Shown here piece after piece: positions 8,354 to 17,408 of a stretch of DNA of 64,000 nucleotides. Source of the stretch: CAYNHF01 sp964397045 (GTDB lineage Bacteria > Actinomycetota > Acidimicrobiia > Spongiisociales > UBA5794); NCBI GenBank assembly GCA_964397045.1, contig CAYNHF010000047.1:62001-126000 (forward strand), written 5' to 3'. Made by a program: the position numbers and the translations under genes. The notes beneath the pieces were generated by a model. It was given only the letters and a program-made list of their open reading frames with translations, did no database searches and was not told the origin of the DNA. The first letter of the stretch is position 1. Every line of letters starts with the position of its first letter.

Positions 8354-9016
8354 TCATCTCTGCCCGGGTCTCTTGTAGTCACTCAGATAGCCGGGCACTC
8401 CAACGTCGACCCGCAACGCGGGGTCGTTGATCGGGGGGTCCGCCACCATCCGCAGCGGAACCACCCCTGCCCACAACGGCAGGTCATAGTCCTCCGCGTC
8501 ATCCTCCGGCGGGCCGCTGCGTACCTTGGCCGAAGCTTCAGCCATCGAGACGGCCAGGATTGCAGTGCCCTTGGTCTCCTTCGCGGTGGGGAGGCGCGAG
8601 TCCTCCCAACGCCCCGGTGCCACGTGTTCGGTAACGAGCCGGAAGGCGGTTTCCTTCTCTGCTGGATCGTCGACAAAACGAGCCGCTCCGAATATGACGA
8701 CCGATCGGTAGTTCATCGAACTGTGAAACGGAGCACGTGCCATGACCAGGCCATCCACGAGGGTGACCGTGATGCACACCTCTGCCCCCTGTTTCATGTC
8801 AAGCAGCATGCGGCTCGCCGGTGACCCGTGGAAGTAGAGGGTGTCACCGGACCTGGCGTGGATGGTCGGGATCACGACCGGGTAGCCATCATGGATGAAC
8901 CCGACGTGACAGATGAGCGCTTCGTCGACGATGGCCGTGATGACGTCTTCGTCGTGAATGGCTCTTTCCGGAAGCCGTTTGACCCTGGTTCGCGAGGTGG
9001 GTTCGGAAGGTGTCAC
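8354..9016 (-). CDS. pyridoxamine 5'-phosphate oxidase-fold flavin/F420-binding protein
   Basis: About 220 aa, FMN-binding split-barrel (PNPOx-like) fold. The N-terminus is typical of the family (RVKRLPERA, then HVGFIHDGYPVVIPT and TLYFHGSP), followed by SMNYRSVVIFG and an acidic C-terminal part ending in WAGVVPLR, common in actinobacterial members. Two starts are possible: GTG 9016, with AGGTAGGG eight nt upstream (chosen), or GTG 9055, which overlaps the upstream stop as GTGA. It is therefore co-transcribed with the DUF885 gene. Whether it binds FMN, F420 or haem, and the reaction, cannot be told. Confidence 0.85.
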   Translation of the reverse strand: MTPSEPTSRTRVKRLPERAIHDEDVITAIVDEALICHVGFIHDGYPVVIPTIHARSGDTLYFHGSPASRMLLDMKQGAEVCITVTLVDGLVMARAPFHSSMNYRSVVIFGAARFVDDPAEKETAFRLVTEHVAPGRWEDSRLPTAKETKGTAILAVSMAEASAKVRSGPPEDDAEDYDLPLWAGVVPLRMVADPPINDPALRVDVGVPGYLSDYKRPGQR

Positions 9017-9051
9017 CCGCCAGACCCTACCTTCGCTCCTCCTCGCGGTCG

Positions 9052-10671
9052 TCACTGCGGGCCCAGCAGCACCTCGCGCATCAACTGCACCGGAGGGGCA
9101 CCGCGCGACAGCATGTCGTCGTGAAACCCCTTCAGCGAGAAGTCGGAGCCCCGCGCCCCGCGGATGTCCTCTCGTAGGCGCAGAATCTGGAGCTTCCCGA
9201 CGGTGTAGGAGAGGTACCCGGGATCGAACGTGCCGCGTTCGGCCTCCTTACGAGCCGGCGACGGCGGGTAGAACGCATTCTCTTCGAAGAAGAGAGCGGC
9301 CTCGTCGACGCTCATGCCGTGGGCGTGGAGGCGGATGGCGCAGACCATCCGGCAGTTGCGCACCAGAGCCTCGGCGAGCTGGGCCATGCGAAAGCGAGGA
9401 TCACCCTCGCGGTAGCCCTCCTCCCACATCATCTGCTCGGTGTAGTGGGCCCAGCCTTCTGTGAAGGCATAGGAGGCCAGCCGACGCGAGGTCTCAGTGG
9501 GAGCGTTGGCGTAGTGGAGGAAGTGGACGTAATGGCCGGGATACGTCTCGTGGATGGAGATGTCCTCGAGGGCAAAAGTGTTCAGCGCTCGCAGCCATTC
9601 CTCTGCCTTCTCCTCATCCCACTCGGGCTCGGTGGGCGTGACCAGGTAATAGGCTTCGGTCGCCTCCGTCTCGTAGGGGCCAGGGGTATCCATCATCGCG
9701 AACGCCCAACGCAAGTGGCGCGGGGTCGGCCCCACCTTGGCCCGAACCTCACTCGGTACCGTGATGAGGTCGCGATCGATGAGGAACGACCGGATGTTCT
9801 CCAGCATCTCCTCCGTCTGAGCCACCAGTCCCCCGCGGGGTGCATGAACCGACTCGACGTACTTCTGGTAGACCTCGCGCGCAGACAGCGTGTCGTCGAT
9901 TCCGGCTGCCGTTTCCCGAAAGGCATCGAGATTCCGTGCAAGGTCGGCCTCTGCGACCTCGAGCAGCTCATCGAGCGAGATCTCCAGCATCTCGCCGGTG
10001 GCAAGCATCTTCTCCATGTTCTCTCGTCCGATCGCGAAAGAGTCGTCTGCCGCGTGGAGACGCTCCGCCTCGATCCAGGCCGCGAACGCGTCCAGCTCGT
10101 GAGCGGCCGCAGCAGTCGCTGCGATCAGCTTCGACCGGAACTCGCGATCCTCAGCCAACGTGGGGAACGCCGGCACCACGTCCTCGCGCAACATGGAGGC
10201 AAGGCCACGCGCCGCGGTGATCCCCCACTCGCAGATGGTCTTCGCCAGGACCGGTTCGAGGCGCGTACGCGCTTGGTCGAGCACGGCGCGGGCATGGCTC
10301 ATCAACTCCATCACCACGGCGGCGCGGTGGCGCTCGCCGGCATACGTGCGCTTGAGGTACAGGTCGGGGTCGAGCAAGTACACCCAAGCCATCGGGTTGC
10401 GCACGTAGCGTCGCTCATCTTCCCACTCATACCGCATGTGCCGCACCGAAGCACCGAGCTGCCTGCGATCGAGCCTCTGGTCTTCGGTGAGCTGCTCGAG
10501 GCCGTCGATCTGCGCCATCAACTCTGTCATCCGGTCGAGCGACGCCTCGACGGCCGCGGCCGACCAGTCGGGCACACGAGCGTCGTATTCATGCAAGCCG
10601 AGATACACCGCCGACCCGGGGTAGAGCGCCGCGGTATGGGCGAATACCTCGTCTACCAACTCATCGAACAT
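9052..10671 (-). CDS. DUF885 family metallohydrolase-like protein
   Basis: A 539-aa protein of the DUF885 family, mostly alpha-helical. The family signature is the zinc-binding-like motif H-E-x-x-P-G-H, here HETYPGH at about residue 373, followed by a conserved segment with TEGWAHYTEQM and a C-terminal region containing YPPSPARKEAERG. Family members resemble metallocarboxypeptidases, and peptidase activity is inferred only. The start is ATG 10671 with GAGGAGAT upstream. There is no signal peptide, so it is likely cytosolic. The stop codon overlaps the possible upstream start of the PNPOx-fold gene. Confidence 0.88.
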   Translation of the reverse strand: MFDELVDEVFAHTAALYPGSAVYLGLHEYDARVPDWSAAAVEASLDRMTELMAQIDGLEQLTEDQRLDRRQLGASVRHMRYEWEDERRYVRNPMAWVYLLDPDLYLKRTYAGERHRAAVVMELMSHARAVLDQARTRLEPVLAKTICEWGITAARGLASMLREDVVPAFPTLAEDREFRSKLIAATAAAAHELDAFAAWIEAERLHAADDSFAIGRENMEKMLATGEMLEISLDELLEVAEADLARNLDAFRETAAGIDDTLSAREVYQKYVESVHAPRGGLVAQTEEMLENIRSFLIDRDLITVPSEVRAKVGPTPRHLRWAFAMMDTPGPYETEATEAYYLVTPTEPEWDEEKAEEWLRALNTFALEDISIHETYPGHYVHFLHYANAPTETSRRLASYAFTEGWAHYTEQMMWEEGYREGDPRFRMAQLAEALVRNCRMVCAIRLHAHGMSVDEAALFFEENAFYPPSPARKEAERGTFDPGYLSYTVGKLQILRLREDIRGARGSDFSLKGFHDDMLSRGAPPVQLMREVLLGPQ

Positions 10672-10811
10672 GCGATCTCCTCATTGGCCTCGGACGGGGT
10701 CGGGAGCGCGGATTGTACCGGTTCAGGCGAACCCGAAGGCCGCGCCCGGGCACGCAAGGCAGGGTCGGAGCGGGACAGTGATCCAATTCGACGGCCGCTC
10801 AGCCGCCGCCG

Positions 10812-10837
10812 GTCTCGTTTCCCTGTAACGCCGAGAC
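10812..10837 (-). terminator. weak hairpin after the ABC exporter genes
   Basis: GTCTCG (10812-10817) pairs with CGAGAC (10832-10837) around a 14-nt loop, eight nt downstream of the exporter stop codon. The stem is only 6 bp and no U-tract follows. Confidence 0.25.
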
Positions 10838-10844
10838 GATCGGT

Positions 10845-12617
10845 TCACGCAAGGCCGCGACGCCAGATCTCGACGAGTTCCCGATAGGCGGGTGACCCGG
10901 CCACGAGCTCTTCGTGGGTGCCCTCTGCAGTGATCCGACCTGCGTCCACCATCAGCACCCGGTCGGCTCGCTCGGCGCTGCGCAGTCGATGGGCGATCAC
11001 CACTGCGGTGCGCCCCGCCAGCAGCACCCGGAGGGCACCCTCTACGTTGACCTCGGTCTCAGGATCGAGATTGGAGGTCGCCTCATCCAGGACGATCACC
11101 GTTGGATCGACCAGGAAGGCTCGCCCGAGCGATACCAACTGCCGCTCGCCCGCCGAGAAGCGGCTCCCGCGTTCACGTACCTTGGTATCGAACTGATCGG
11201 GCAACGACCGCACCCAGTCATCGATACCCATGGCGCGGCACACATCCCAGATCGCCGCGTCGGGGGCGTCGGGGCGCCCGTATCGAAAGTTGTCTCGCAG
11301 CGTGCCGTTGAAGAGGAAGTCGTCCTGCGGAATCAACGTGATCACGGTGGTGCGGGACGCCTTGGTGATATCTCGCAGATCGTTGCCGTCGAGGCTGACC
11401 TGACCCTGCGTCGGATCGTAGAAACGCAGCAACAGCTTGGCAATCGTCGATTTCCCTGCCCCGGTTTCGCCGACGATGGCGACCCGGGACCCGGGAACCA
11501 CGTCGAAATCGACCGCCTCCAGCACCGGGCTTTCCGTCTTGTAGGCGAAGCCGACGTCACGGAAGGCGAGTTCGCCGGATGAGTCCGACAGGTCGTATGC
11601 CCCGGGCCGCTCCCGAACGGTCGGCTTGGTATCGAGCAGGTCGAAGAGCTTGGCAAGCGCCGCGAGGGATGCTTGCAGCAGGTTGTAGACGTTCGCCAGA
11701 TTGATGATCGGCTGGAAGAACCAGTCGAGCAGCATGAGGAACGCCACCAGCGACCCGAAGGTCATCTCCCCCTCGATCACCCAACGTCCACCGATCAACA
11801 GGACCAGCCCGAAACCGAGAGCACGCAGAAAGGCGACGGCGGGGAAGTACCAGGAGATGGCACGAGCGGCCTGCATGTTCGCTTCGAAGAATCGCTCGTT
11901 GACCCTGCCGAAGGTGCCGGCTTGCGCATCCTCCTGCCCGAATGCCTGGACAACCCTGACTCCCGCAATGCCTTCCTGCAGCGTGGCGAGGACCCTGCCT
12001 ACACGTTCCCGGATGTTCGCATATGCCTTGGAAGCCTGCTTCTGGAACAACACCGAAATCAGCACCAATACGCCGATGACACCGAACATGATCACCGCCA
12101 ACCGCCAGTCGACGAAGAGCATCACGATCGAGACGCCGATGATGGTCAAGAAGTTGGTCAGCGCCATGACCGCCCCCTCGTTGACGAACTCAGTCATCGA
12201 CTCGATATCCGAGGTCATCCTGGAGACGAGGACGCCGGCCTTGGAGCGATCGAAGAAGGCCATGTCCAGCGAGAGCAGGTGCGAAAACACCTTGCCCCGC
12301 AGGTCACGCAGGAACTGCTCGCCGACCCAAGCAACGGCTCGCTGTGCAACGCGCTGTGTCAGGTATTGGACCCCGAGCAGCACGATGTAGGCAATCGCCG
12401 CCCGGGTCACCACCTCTTTGCTCTGCGCCAGGATCCCGTCGTCGATCCCCGTCCGCACGATGAGGGGACCCAACAGCCGCGAAGTTGTTGCCAGTATGGT
12501 TGTGAGGAATGCACCGATCGCGGGCCACAACAGGTGCCGGCTCATACGGCCGGCGCGCCGCAACAGTCTGCCCGGTTCCTCGATCTCGTAGTCACCGCCG
12601 TGGCGGGCATATTTCAT
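10845..12617 (-). CDS. ABC exporter subunit (TMD-NBD), consensus Walker B partner
   Basis: A 590-aa half-transporter: six membrane helices in about residues 25-310, then an ATP-binding domain with Walker A GETGAGKST, Walker B and catalytic Glu in VIVLDEATSNLD, and an H-loop in VIAHRL. The signature motif is non-canonical (FSAGERQ rather than LSGGQ). The ATG overlaps the stop of the preceding ABC gene (ATGA), so the two are translationally coupled. Together they look like a heterodimeric exporter of the TM287/288-BmrCD class with one degenerate ATP site. The substrate is unknown; drug or lipid export is typical for the class. Confidence 0.93.
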   Translation of the reverse strand: MKYARHGGDYEIEEPGRLLRRAGRMSRHLLWPAIGAFLTTILATTSRLLGPLIVRTGIDDGILAQSKEVVTRAAIAYIVLLGVQYLTQRVAQRAVAWVGEQFLRDLRGKVFSHLLSLDMAFFDRSKAGVLVSRMTSDIESMTEFVNEGAVMALTNFLTIIGVSIVMLFVDWRLAVIMFGVIGVLVLISVLFQKQASKAYANIRERVGRVLATLQEGIAGVRVVQAFGQEDAQAGTFGRVNERFFEANMQAARAISWYFPAVAFLRALGFGLVLLIGGRWVIEGEMTFGSLVAFLMLLDWFFQPIINLANVYNLLQASLAALAKLFDLLDTKPTVRERPGAYDLSDSSGELAFRDVGFAYKTESPVLEAVDFDVVPGSRVAIVGETGAGKSTIAKLLLRFYDPTQGQVSLDGNDLRDITKASRTTVITLIPQDDFLFNGTLRDNFRYGRPDAPDAAIWDVCRAMGIDDWVRSLPDQFDTKVRERGSRFSAGERQLVSLGRAFLVDPTVIVLDEATSNLDPETEVNVEGALRVLLAGRTAVVIAHRLRSAERADRVLMVDAGRITAEGTHEELVAGSPAYRELVEIWRRGLA

Positions 12618-14407
12618 GACGCCCCCACCGGTTCCGGTCCTGGCACCTCGAAGTCGTCACGCGCCAGCACCTCGCCGTAACGAGGAACCGTGTCGAGCAG
12701 TTCCTCGTGAGTTCCAACCGCCACTACCCGGCCGTCGTCGATGAATGCCACCTGGTCCACCAATGCCAGCGTCGACGTGCGGTGGGCGATGATGATGGTG
12801 GTGCGTCCTTCCATGACTCGACGCAGGGCCGCCTGAATCTCCGCTTCGACCTTGGCGTCCACCGAGGAAGTGGCATCATCGAGAATCAGCACTCGCGGGT
12901 CACGCAGCACTGCGCGAGCCAGCGCCACCCGCTGCCGCTGGCCCCCGGACAGACTGAAACCTCGCTCACCTATCACAGTGTCGTAACCGGCCGGGAGCTC
13001 ACAGATGAACTCGTGCGCCTGGGCGAGCCGGGCTGCTGCGCGCACCTGCTCGCCCGAAGCCTGCGCGTCACCAACGGTGAGGTTGTCTGTGATGCTGGCA
13101 GAGAACAGGAAGGTCTCCTGGAAGACGACCGCGACTTCCTGTCTCAGCTCATCGAGACTGATGTCACGGACGTCGACGCCATCGAGCAGCACCTGCCCCC
13201 CGGTAGCGTCATGGAAGCGAGGCATCAGATACGCCAGCGTGCTCTTGCCGGTCCCGGTCGACCCAACCAGGGCGATCGCCGTGCCGCCCGGGATGACGAG
13301 GTCCACCCCGCGTAGCACGGGAGGCCCCCCTTCGTATGAGAAGCGGACATCACGGAACTGGACCCGGCCGGGGCCGGCCGCCAGCGGTTCTGCATCCGCC
13401 CGATCGCGGATCTCGGGGTCTGTGGCGAGAAGTTCGGCAATCCGGGTCGCCGCTGCCGCGGCGCGGGGCAGGTTGGCGAAGAACCAGCCTGTGATCCGGA
13501 TCGGCATCACCAGCACCGCCAGGTAGAGCGTGAACGCCACAAAGTCACCCGGGGAGAGGGCCCCGTCGATGACGCGGACGCCCCCCAGCCACAGCACAGC
13601 CGCCGTGCCGGCGGACGGAATCGTCTCGAACAATGGGCTGAAGATCGAAGCCTGTTTGGCTATCCCGTACGATTTCTCGTAGATGGTGGCCGCGGTGCTC
13701 TCCAACCGGTGCTGTTCCTGCACTTCCTGCCCGTAGGCCTTGACCACCTGGATGCCCTCCACCGCTTCCTCAACCACCTGCGACAGGTCGGCCAGGCTCT
13801 GCTGAACCTCGAAGGAAAGGCCGATCACCCTTCTCGAATATCGATTCGCGGTCAGAAACAACAACGGCATAGTGATGCCGGCCACGAGACCAAGGATCGG
13901 GTCAATCACGACCATGACGACGATCACCACTACGAACATCGCGATATTTGCTGTGGTGATCGGGAGCATCGCCAGAATCAGACGCACTTGAGACAAGTCG
14001 GATGAGGCCCTCGCCATCAGCTGGCCGGTGGAGGTTTGATCGTGAAAGCTGAAAGCAAGCCGTTGGATGTGCTCGAACATACGATTTCGCAGATCGGCCT
14101 CTGCGCGATAGGAGAGCTTGAACCCGTAGTACCTTCGCGCTGCGATCCCGAACGCCTGCAACAAGCCGAAGAACACCAGGAGTGCCACGAGGGGGAAGAG
14201 CAGCTCCGTTCTCCGGGTTTCGATGGCTCCATCGATGATCGAACTGATGACGGCCGGCACCAGCACCACCATTGCCATCCAGAGGATTGCTCCCGATATC
14301 GAGAGAGCCGAGTCGCGCCGGTACCCTGCCACCGTGCGCCACAGCAACGTGAGACCAGAGCGGATCTGCTGGCTCGTCAGGCCCGCTCGCTGGTCACCAT
14401 CAGTCAC
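12614..14407 (-). CDS. ABC exporter subunit (TMD-NBD), degenerate Walker B partner
   Basis: A 597-aa half-transporter with six helices (about residues 25-320) and an ATPase domain with Walker A GSTGTGKST, a canonical signature LSGGQRQR and an H-loop in IIAHRTST. The Walker B reads VLILDDATSSVD: the catalytic Glu is Asp. This residue change, combined with the partner's non-canonical signature, reproduces the asymmetric site of heterodimeric exporters. It is the first gene of a two-gene operon. The 227-nt upstream region separates it from a divergent gene and holds a GGTCT-CGC-AGACC hairpin. Confidence 0.93.
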   Translation of the reverse strand: MTDGDQRAGLTSQQIRSGLTLLWRTVAGYRRDSALSISGAILWMAMVVLVPAVISSIIDGAIETRRTELLFPLVALLVFFGLLQAFGIAARRYYGFKLSYRAEADLRNRMFEHIQRLAFSFHDQTSTGQLMARASSDLSQVRLILAMLPITTANIAMFVVVIVVMVVIDPILGLVAGITMPLLFLTANRYSRRVIGLSFEVQQSLADLSQVVEEAVEGIQVVKAYGQEVQEQHRLESTAATIYEKSYGIAKQASIFSPLFETIPSAGTAAVLWLGGVRVIDGALSPGDFVAFTLYLAVLVMPIRITGWFFANLPRAAAAATRIAELLATDPEIRDRADAEPLAAGPGRVQFRDVRFSYEGGPPVLRGVDLVIPGGTAIALVGSTGTGKSTLAYLMPRFHDATGGQVLLDGVDVRDISLDELRQEVAVVFQETFLFSASITDNLTVGDAQASGEQVRAAARLAQAHEFICELPAGYDTVIGERGFSLSGGQRQRVALARAVLRDPRVLILDDATSSVDAKVEAEIQAALRRVMEGRTTIIIAHRTSTLALVDQVAFIDDGRVVAVGTHEELLDTVPRYGEVLARDDFEVPGPEPVGAS

Positions 14408-14634
14408 TTGCCCCAGGCTAGGGTCGTGCGCGCCACACAGAACCCGCCCCTATGGCCGGTCTCGCAGACCGAATCTCTGATGCAAAGCAGGTCAAGTGGC
14501 CCACACAATGTGTCGATCAGAGTGGGGTGCAACCAATGCCATTCGTCGACCGTGCCATTCTTTCAACCGCCGTCTTCGGCGTGCGGGACCCATCCGCCGC
14601 CTGGACGACTGACCCATTCTGAGGCAAACGTCTG

Positions 14635-15612
14635 ATGCCAACCAAGTCACCAGCAGCATCGAAAAACTCAACCGTCCGGGCCATTGCCGGGATGACGTTG
14701 CTCACGGTCGGCGTTCTCGCCACCGTCGGGACCGTGTTGGGGTTCTTTGGGAACATCTGGTGGGCTTTCGACCTGATGTCCGGCTACAGGGTCCAACTGG
14801 CCCTCCTGCTGCTGATCGCCGCGGTGCTCTACGGCCTGCTGTATGCCAGGATCACGGCACTGGTGTTTGCCGTCGCGGCCGCGGTGAATGTGTTCCTGGT
14901 GCTGCCACTGTTCATCGGGTCTCCCGTCCAGGCCGCAGGCGTCGATGACCTCAAGATCGCCAGCTACAACACCGCGCGTTCTTCTACCGACCTTGCGTCT
15001 GTCGTGAGTTGGGTCGAGAAAGAGGCGGCGGACATGATCTTCCTCTTCGAGACCGACCGGAAGTGGGCAGCTGCACTCGAATTAGCCGAGGTCCCGTACG
15101 ATGTCTATTCAGGTCACTCCGCGGAGCGGGTCTACGGCATCACGTTGTTGAGCCGCGTCCAGGTGAACACGAAAACGCTCGAGGCAGGGCCGACAGCTGA
15201 ACCCGTCCTCAGAGCCGAGGCCACCCTGGGCGACAGTGACGTCGTGATCTACGCGACTCGGGCGCAGCGGGCGACCGGCGAAGAGGAAGCCGAGTTACGC
15301 GACGCCACCCTGACCGATGTCGGTACCTGGGCGGCAGCGGAGGCGATGCCGGTGGTCGTCGTCGGACCGCTCAACACATCTCAGTGGTCCTATGCCTTCC
15401 GCGATCTCAAGAGCGGAGCGGACCTCGAGGATTCGATGGCAGGCTACGGCTTCCAGCCGAGCTATCGGGCCGACATGTGGATGGGATTTCGCGTTCCCGC
15501 AGACCAAGCGCTGTATTCGTCACAGCTCACCACCACCCAGCGGTCGCTCGGTCCGGCCCTCGGATCCGACCACCTCCCGCTGCAGGTGACCTTCGCCCTT
15601 GCCGGCGGTTGA
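14635..15612 (+). CDS. membrane protein with endonuclease/exonuclease/phosphatase (EEP) fold
   Basis: A 325-aa protein: about three membrane helices in residues 15-105, then an exposed EEP-like domain. EEP landmarks are the Asn strand IASYNTA, the metal-binding Glu in FLFETD, VVGPLNTS and the final GSDHLPL with the Asp-His pair. In active EEP enzymes the third motif is G-D-x-N; here it is GPLN, so the Asp that orients catalysis is missing, while the rest is kept. It may have altered activity or only bind a ligand. The fold is shared with putative membrane-anchored nucleases and phosphodiesterases. It is followed by a lipoprotein gene on the same strand. Confidence 0.8.
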   Translation: MPTKSPAASKNSTVRAIAGMTLLTVGVLATVGTVLGFFGNIWWAFDLMSGYRVQLALLLLIAAVLYGLLYARITALVFAVAAAVNVFLVLPLFIGSPVQAAGVDDLKIASYNTARSSTDLASVVSWVEKEAADMIFLFETDRKWAAALELAEVPYDVYSGHSAERVYGITLLSRVQVNTKTLEAGPTAEPVLRAEATLGDSDVVIYATRAQRATGEEEAELRDATLTDVGTWAAAEAMPVVVVGPLNTSQWSYAFRDLKSGADLEDSMAGYGFQPSYRADMWMGFRVPADQALYSSQLTTTQRSLGPALGSDHLPLQVTFALAGG

Positions 15613-15678
15613 TCCTCGCCCTGCTGCATCGACCCCACTCGTCTCACAAATCAGCTCCGCTCCTGCACTCTGGCCCCT

Positions 15679-16461
15679 GTGAATCCCCCACCGAAGACCC
15701 ATAGCTCGTTCGCGCTCGCGTTTATCCTGTTTGCCACCGTTGCGGCGGCATGCAGCAGCGCGCGTTCGGCGCCCGGCTTCGCCGAGGCGCCCCGAGTCGC
15801 GACCGGTGACGTGGCAGCCCTACCTGCAGTCGAGCGCGCATCCAGGCCGGGCAACGAGTTGCTGGAGACTTTCGTGATGCAACGCCGCCTCGTCGACCCC
15901 GAGGTGTCTCCCGCGGGTGCCGGCACCACCACGATCGACAACCGGGTCAAGCCGGACGAGTGGCGGGCGGCGGGCATCTATCCATTCGGTGGCGAAGACC
16001 TTCCGCTCGCGATGTCCTACATCTTCGACGCGTCCTTCCTCTACGTTCGAGTTGCCTTCTCTCAAGAGGCCCTTGGCGACGACGGGGCGGGGTTCGACCT
16101 GGATATCGGTGGTGACAACACCACAGGAGAACCGCTCAGCAGCGTGGCGAAGCCGTTGGAGTTCGGCGCTACGAATCGGGTGTCCTGGCGAGGCACTTCT
16201 CCAGTGGAAGCCACAGTCCACGTTCACGACCGGGCAGGAAGCTGGAGCCTGGATGGTACCCGCATCGCCACCGGATTCAACGGTTGGGAGGCCGAGATCG
16301 CCATCCCCCTTGCCTGGATCCTCGACCGTCCGGGTTTGCCATCGCGGCTCCCGTTTCGACTGTTCGACGTGTCCACAGGCCTGGAACGGGATCCGCTTCC
16401 AGGCGCAGGGCCCGGCTACTTCCAGCTCGCCGATCCGACCTGGGGCAGCCTCACGTCGTAG
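15679..16461 (+). CDS. lipoprotein with CBM9-like beta-sandwich domain
   Basis: A 260-aa protein starting at GTG 15679. The N-terminus is a lipoprotein signal: hydrophobic FALAFILFATVAAA followed by a lipobox AAAC, so it should be anchored on the outer face of the cytoplasmic membrane. Residues about 85-255 resemble carbohydrate-binding module family 9/DOMON-type domains: VKPDEWRAAG, MSYIFDASFLYVRVAF, GAGFDLDIGGDN, then GFNGWEAEIAIPL. The ligand is unknown. Expression with menA (13 nt downstream) could hint at a redox or quinone context, but that is speculation. Confidence 0.7.
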   Translation: MNPPPKTHSSFALAFILFATVAAACSSARSAPGFAEAPRVATGDVAALPAVERASRPGNELLETFVMQRRLVDPEVSPAGAGTTTIDNRVKPDEWRAAGIYPFGGEDLPLAMSYIFDASFLYVRVAFSQEALGDDGAGFDLDIGGDNTTGEPLSSVAKPLEFGATNRVSWRGTSPVEATVHVHDRAGSWSLDGTRIATGFNGWEAEIAIPLAWILDRPGLPSRLPFRLFDVSTGLERDPLPGAGPGYFQLADPTWGSLTS

Positions 16462-16473
16462 GGTTTGGACCGG

Positions 16474-17379
16474 ATGTCAGACGCAGCGCACCTTCAGCAC
16501 TTGCCACCCGAAAGAGCCTGGGTGCTGGCAGCACGTCCGGCCACGTTGCCGGCCGGGATCGCCCCTGTGTTGCTTGGCAGTGCAATCGCGGTTGGCGACG
16601 GAGTGTTCCGGCTCGACCTCCTCCTCGTGGTCACGGTGGCAACGCTGGCGATCCAAGTCGGCGTCAACTTCGCCAACGACGTCGCAGACGCGTCACGTGG
16701 CGCAGACAACCCGGACCGCATCGGACCGACCCGAGCGGTTGCGTCTGGGCTGCTGAGTGAACGCCAGATGTGGCAAGGCATCGCGGTCGCATTTGGAGTA
16801 GCCACGATCTGCGGCCTCTATCTCGCCTGGGTCGCCGGGCCGATCATCCTCCTGATCGGAGCGTTCTCATTGCTGGCGGCGCTCGGTTACACCAACGGGC
16901 CAATCCCCTATGGCTACTACGGCCTCGGCGAGGTCTTCGTCTTCATTTTCTTCGGCCCGGTGGCGACCGTCGGCACCCGGTTCGTCTACGACGGTTCAGC
17001 TCCACGTGCCGCCTGGGTCGGTGGCATCGTGATGGGCTTGCTCGCCGCCGCCATTCTCGTCGCCAACAACATCCGCGATCTCGACACCGACCGCGCCGCG
17101 GGGAAACGCACCATTGCCGTCATCATGGGTCGCCGTGCAGCCCGCCTCCTCTACACGGGAATGCTCGGCGCTGCGTTCGTGATTCCCGTGCTGGCTGTCG
17201 CGACAGGGGTGTTCCCGACCGCCACCCTCCTTGCGATGCTGGCGATCCCGCTCGCAGTTGCTCCACTTCGGGCAATCTGGATCGCAACCGACGGCCCGCC
17301 GCTGATTGCAGCACTGAAGGCGACGGCCAGGCTGCAGCTTGCAGTTGCGCTTCTCCTGGCGGTGGGGTTCATCGTCTGA
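16474..17379 (+). CDS. menA: 1,4-dihydroxy-2-naphthoate polyprenyltransferase
   Basis: A 301-aa UbiA-superfamily membrane enzyme that attaches the polyprenyl tail to 1,4-dihydroxy-2-naphthoate in menaquinone synthesis. The first Asp-rich motif is in NFANDVADASRGADNPDRIG, the second in NNIRDLDTDRAAGKRT. There are eight to nine hydrophobic helices, and the N-terminal WVLAARPATLPAG is typical of MenA. ATG 16474 is chosen; TTG 16465 is an in-frame alternative. Homology to other UbiA prenyltransferases is broad, but length and motifs favour MenA. Confidence 0.9.
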   Translation: MSDAAHLQHLPPERAWVLAARPATLPAGIAPVLLGSAIAVGDGVFRLDLLLVVTVATLAIQVGVNFANDVADASRGADNPDRIGPTRAVASGLLSERQMWQGIAVAFGVATICGLYLAWVAGPIILLIGAFSLLAALGYTNGPIPYGYYGLGEVFVFIFFGPVATVGTRFVYDGSAPRAAWVGGIVMGLLAAAILVANNIRDLDTDRAAGKRTIAVIMGRRAARLLYTGMLGAAFVIPVLAVATGVFPTATLLAMLAIPLAVAPLRAIWIATDGPPLIAALKATARLQLAVALLLAVGFIV

Positions 17380-17380
17380 G

Positions 17381-17404
17381 GCTGCGGAGCAACACGCCCG
17401 CAGC
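17381..17404. terminator. bidirectional hairpin between menA and the CBS gene
   Basis: GCTGCGG (17381-17387) pairs perfectly with CCGCAGC (17398-17404) across a 10-nt loop. It lies between two convergent genes, where a shared terminator would be expected. No U-tract is present on either strand. Confidence 0.5.
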
Positions 17405-17408
17405 GCAC

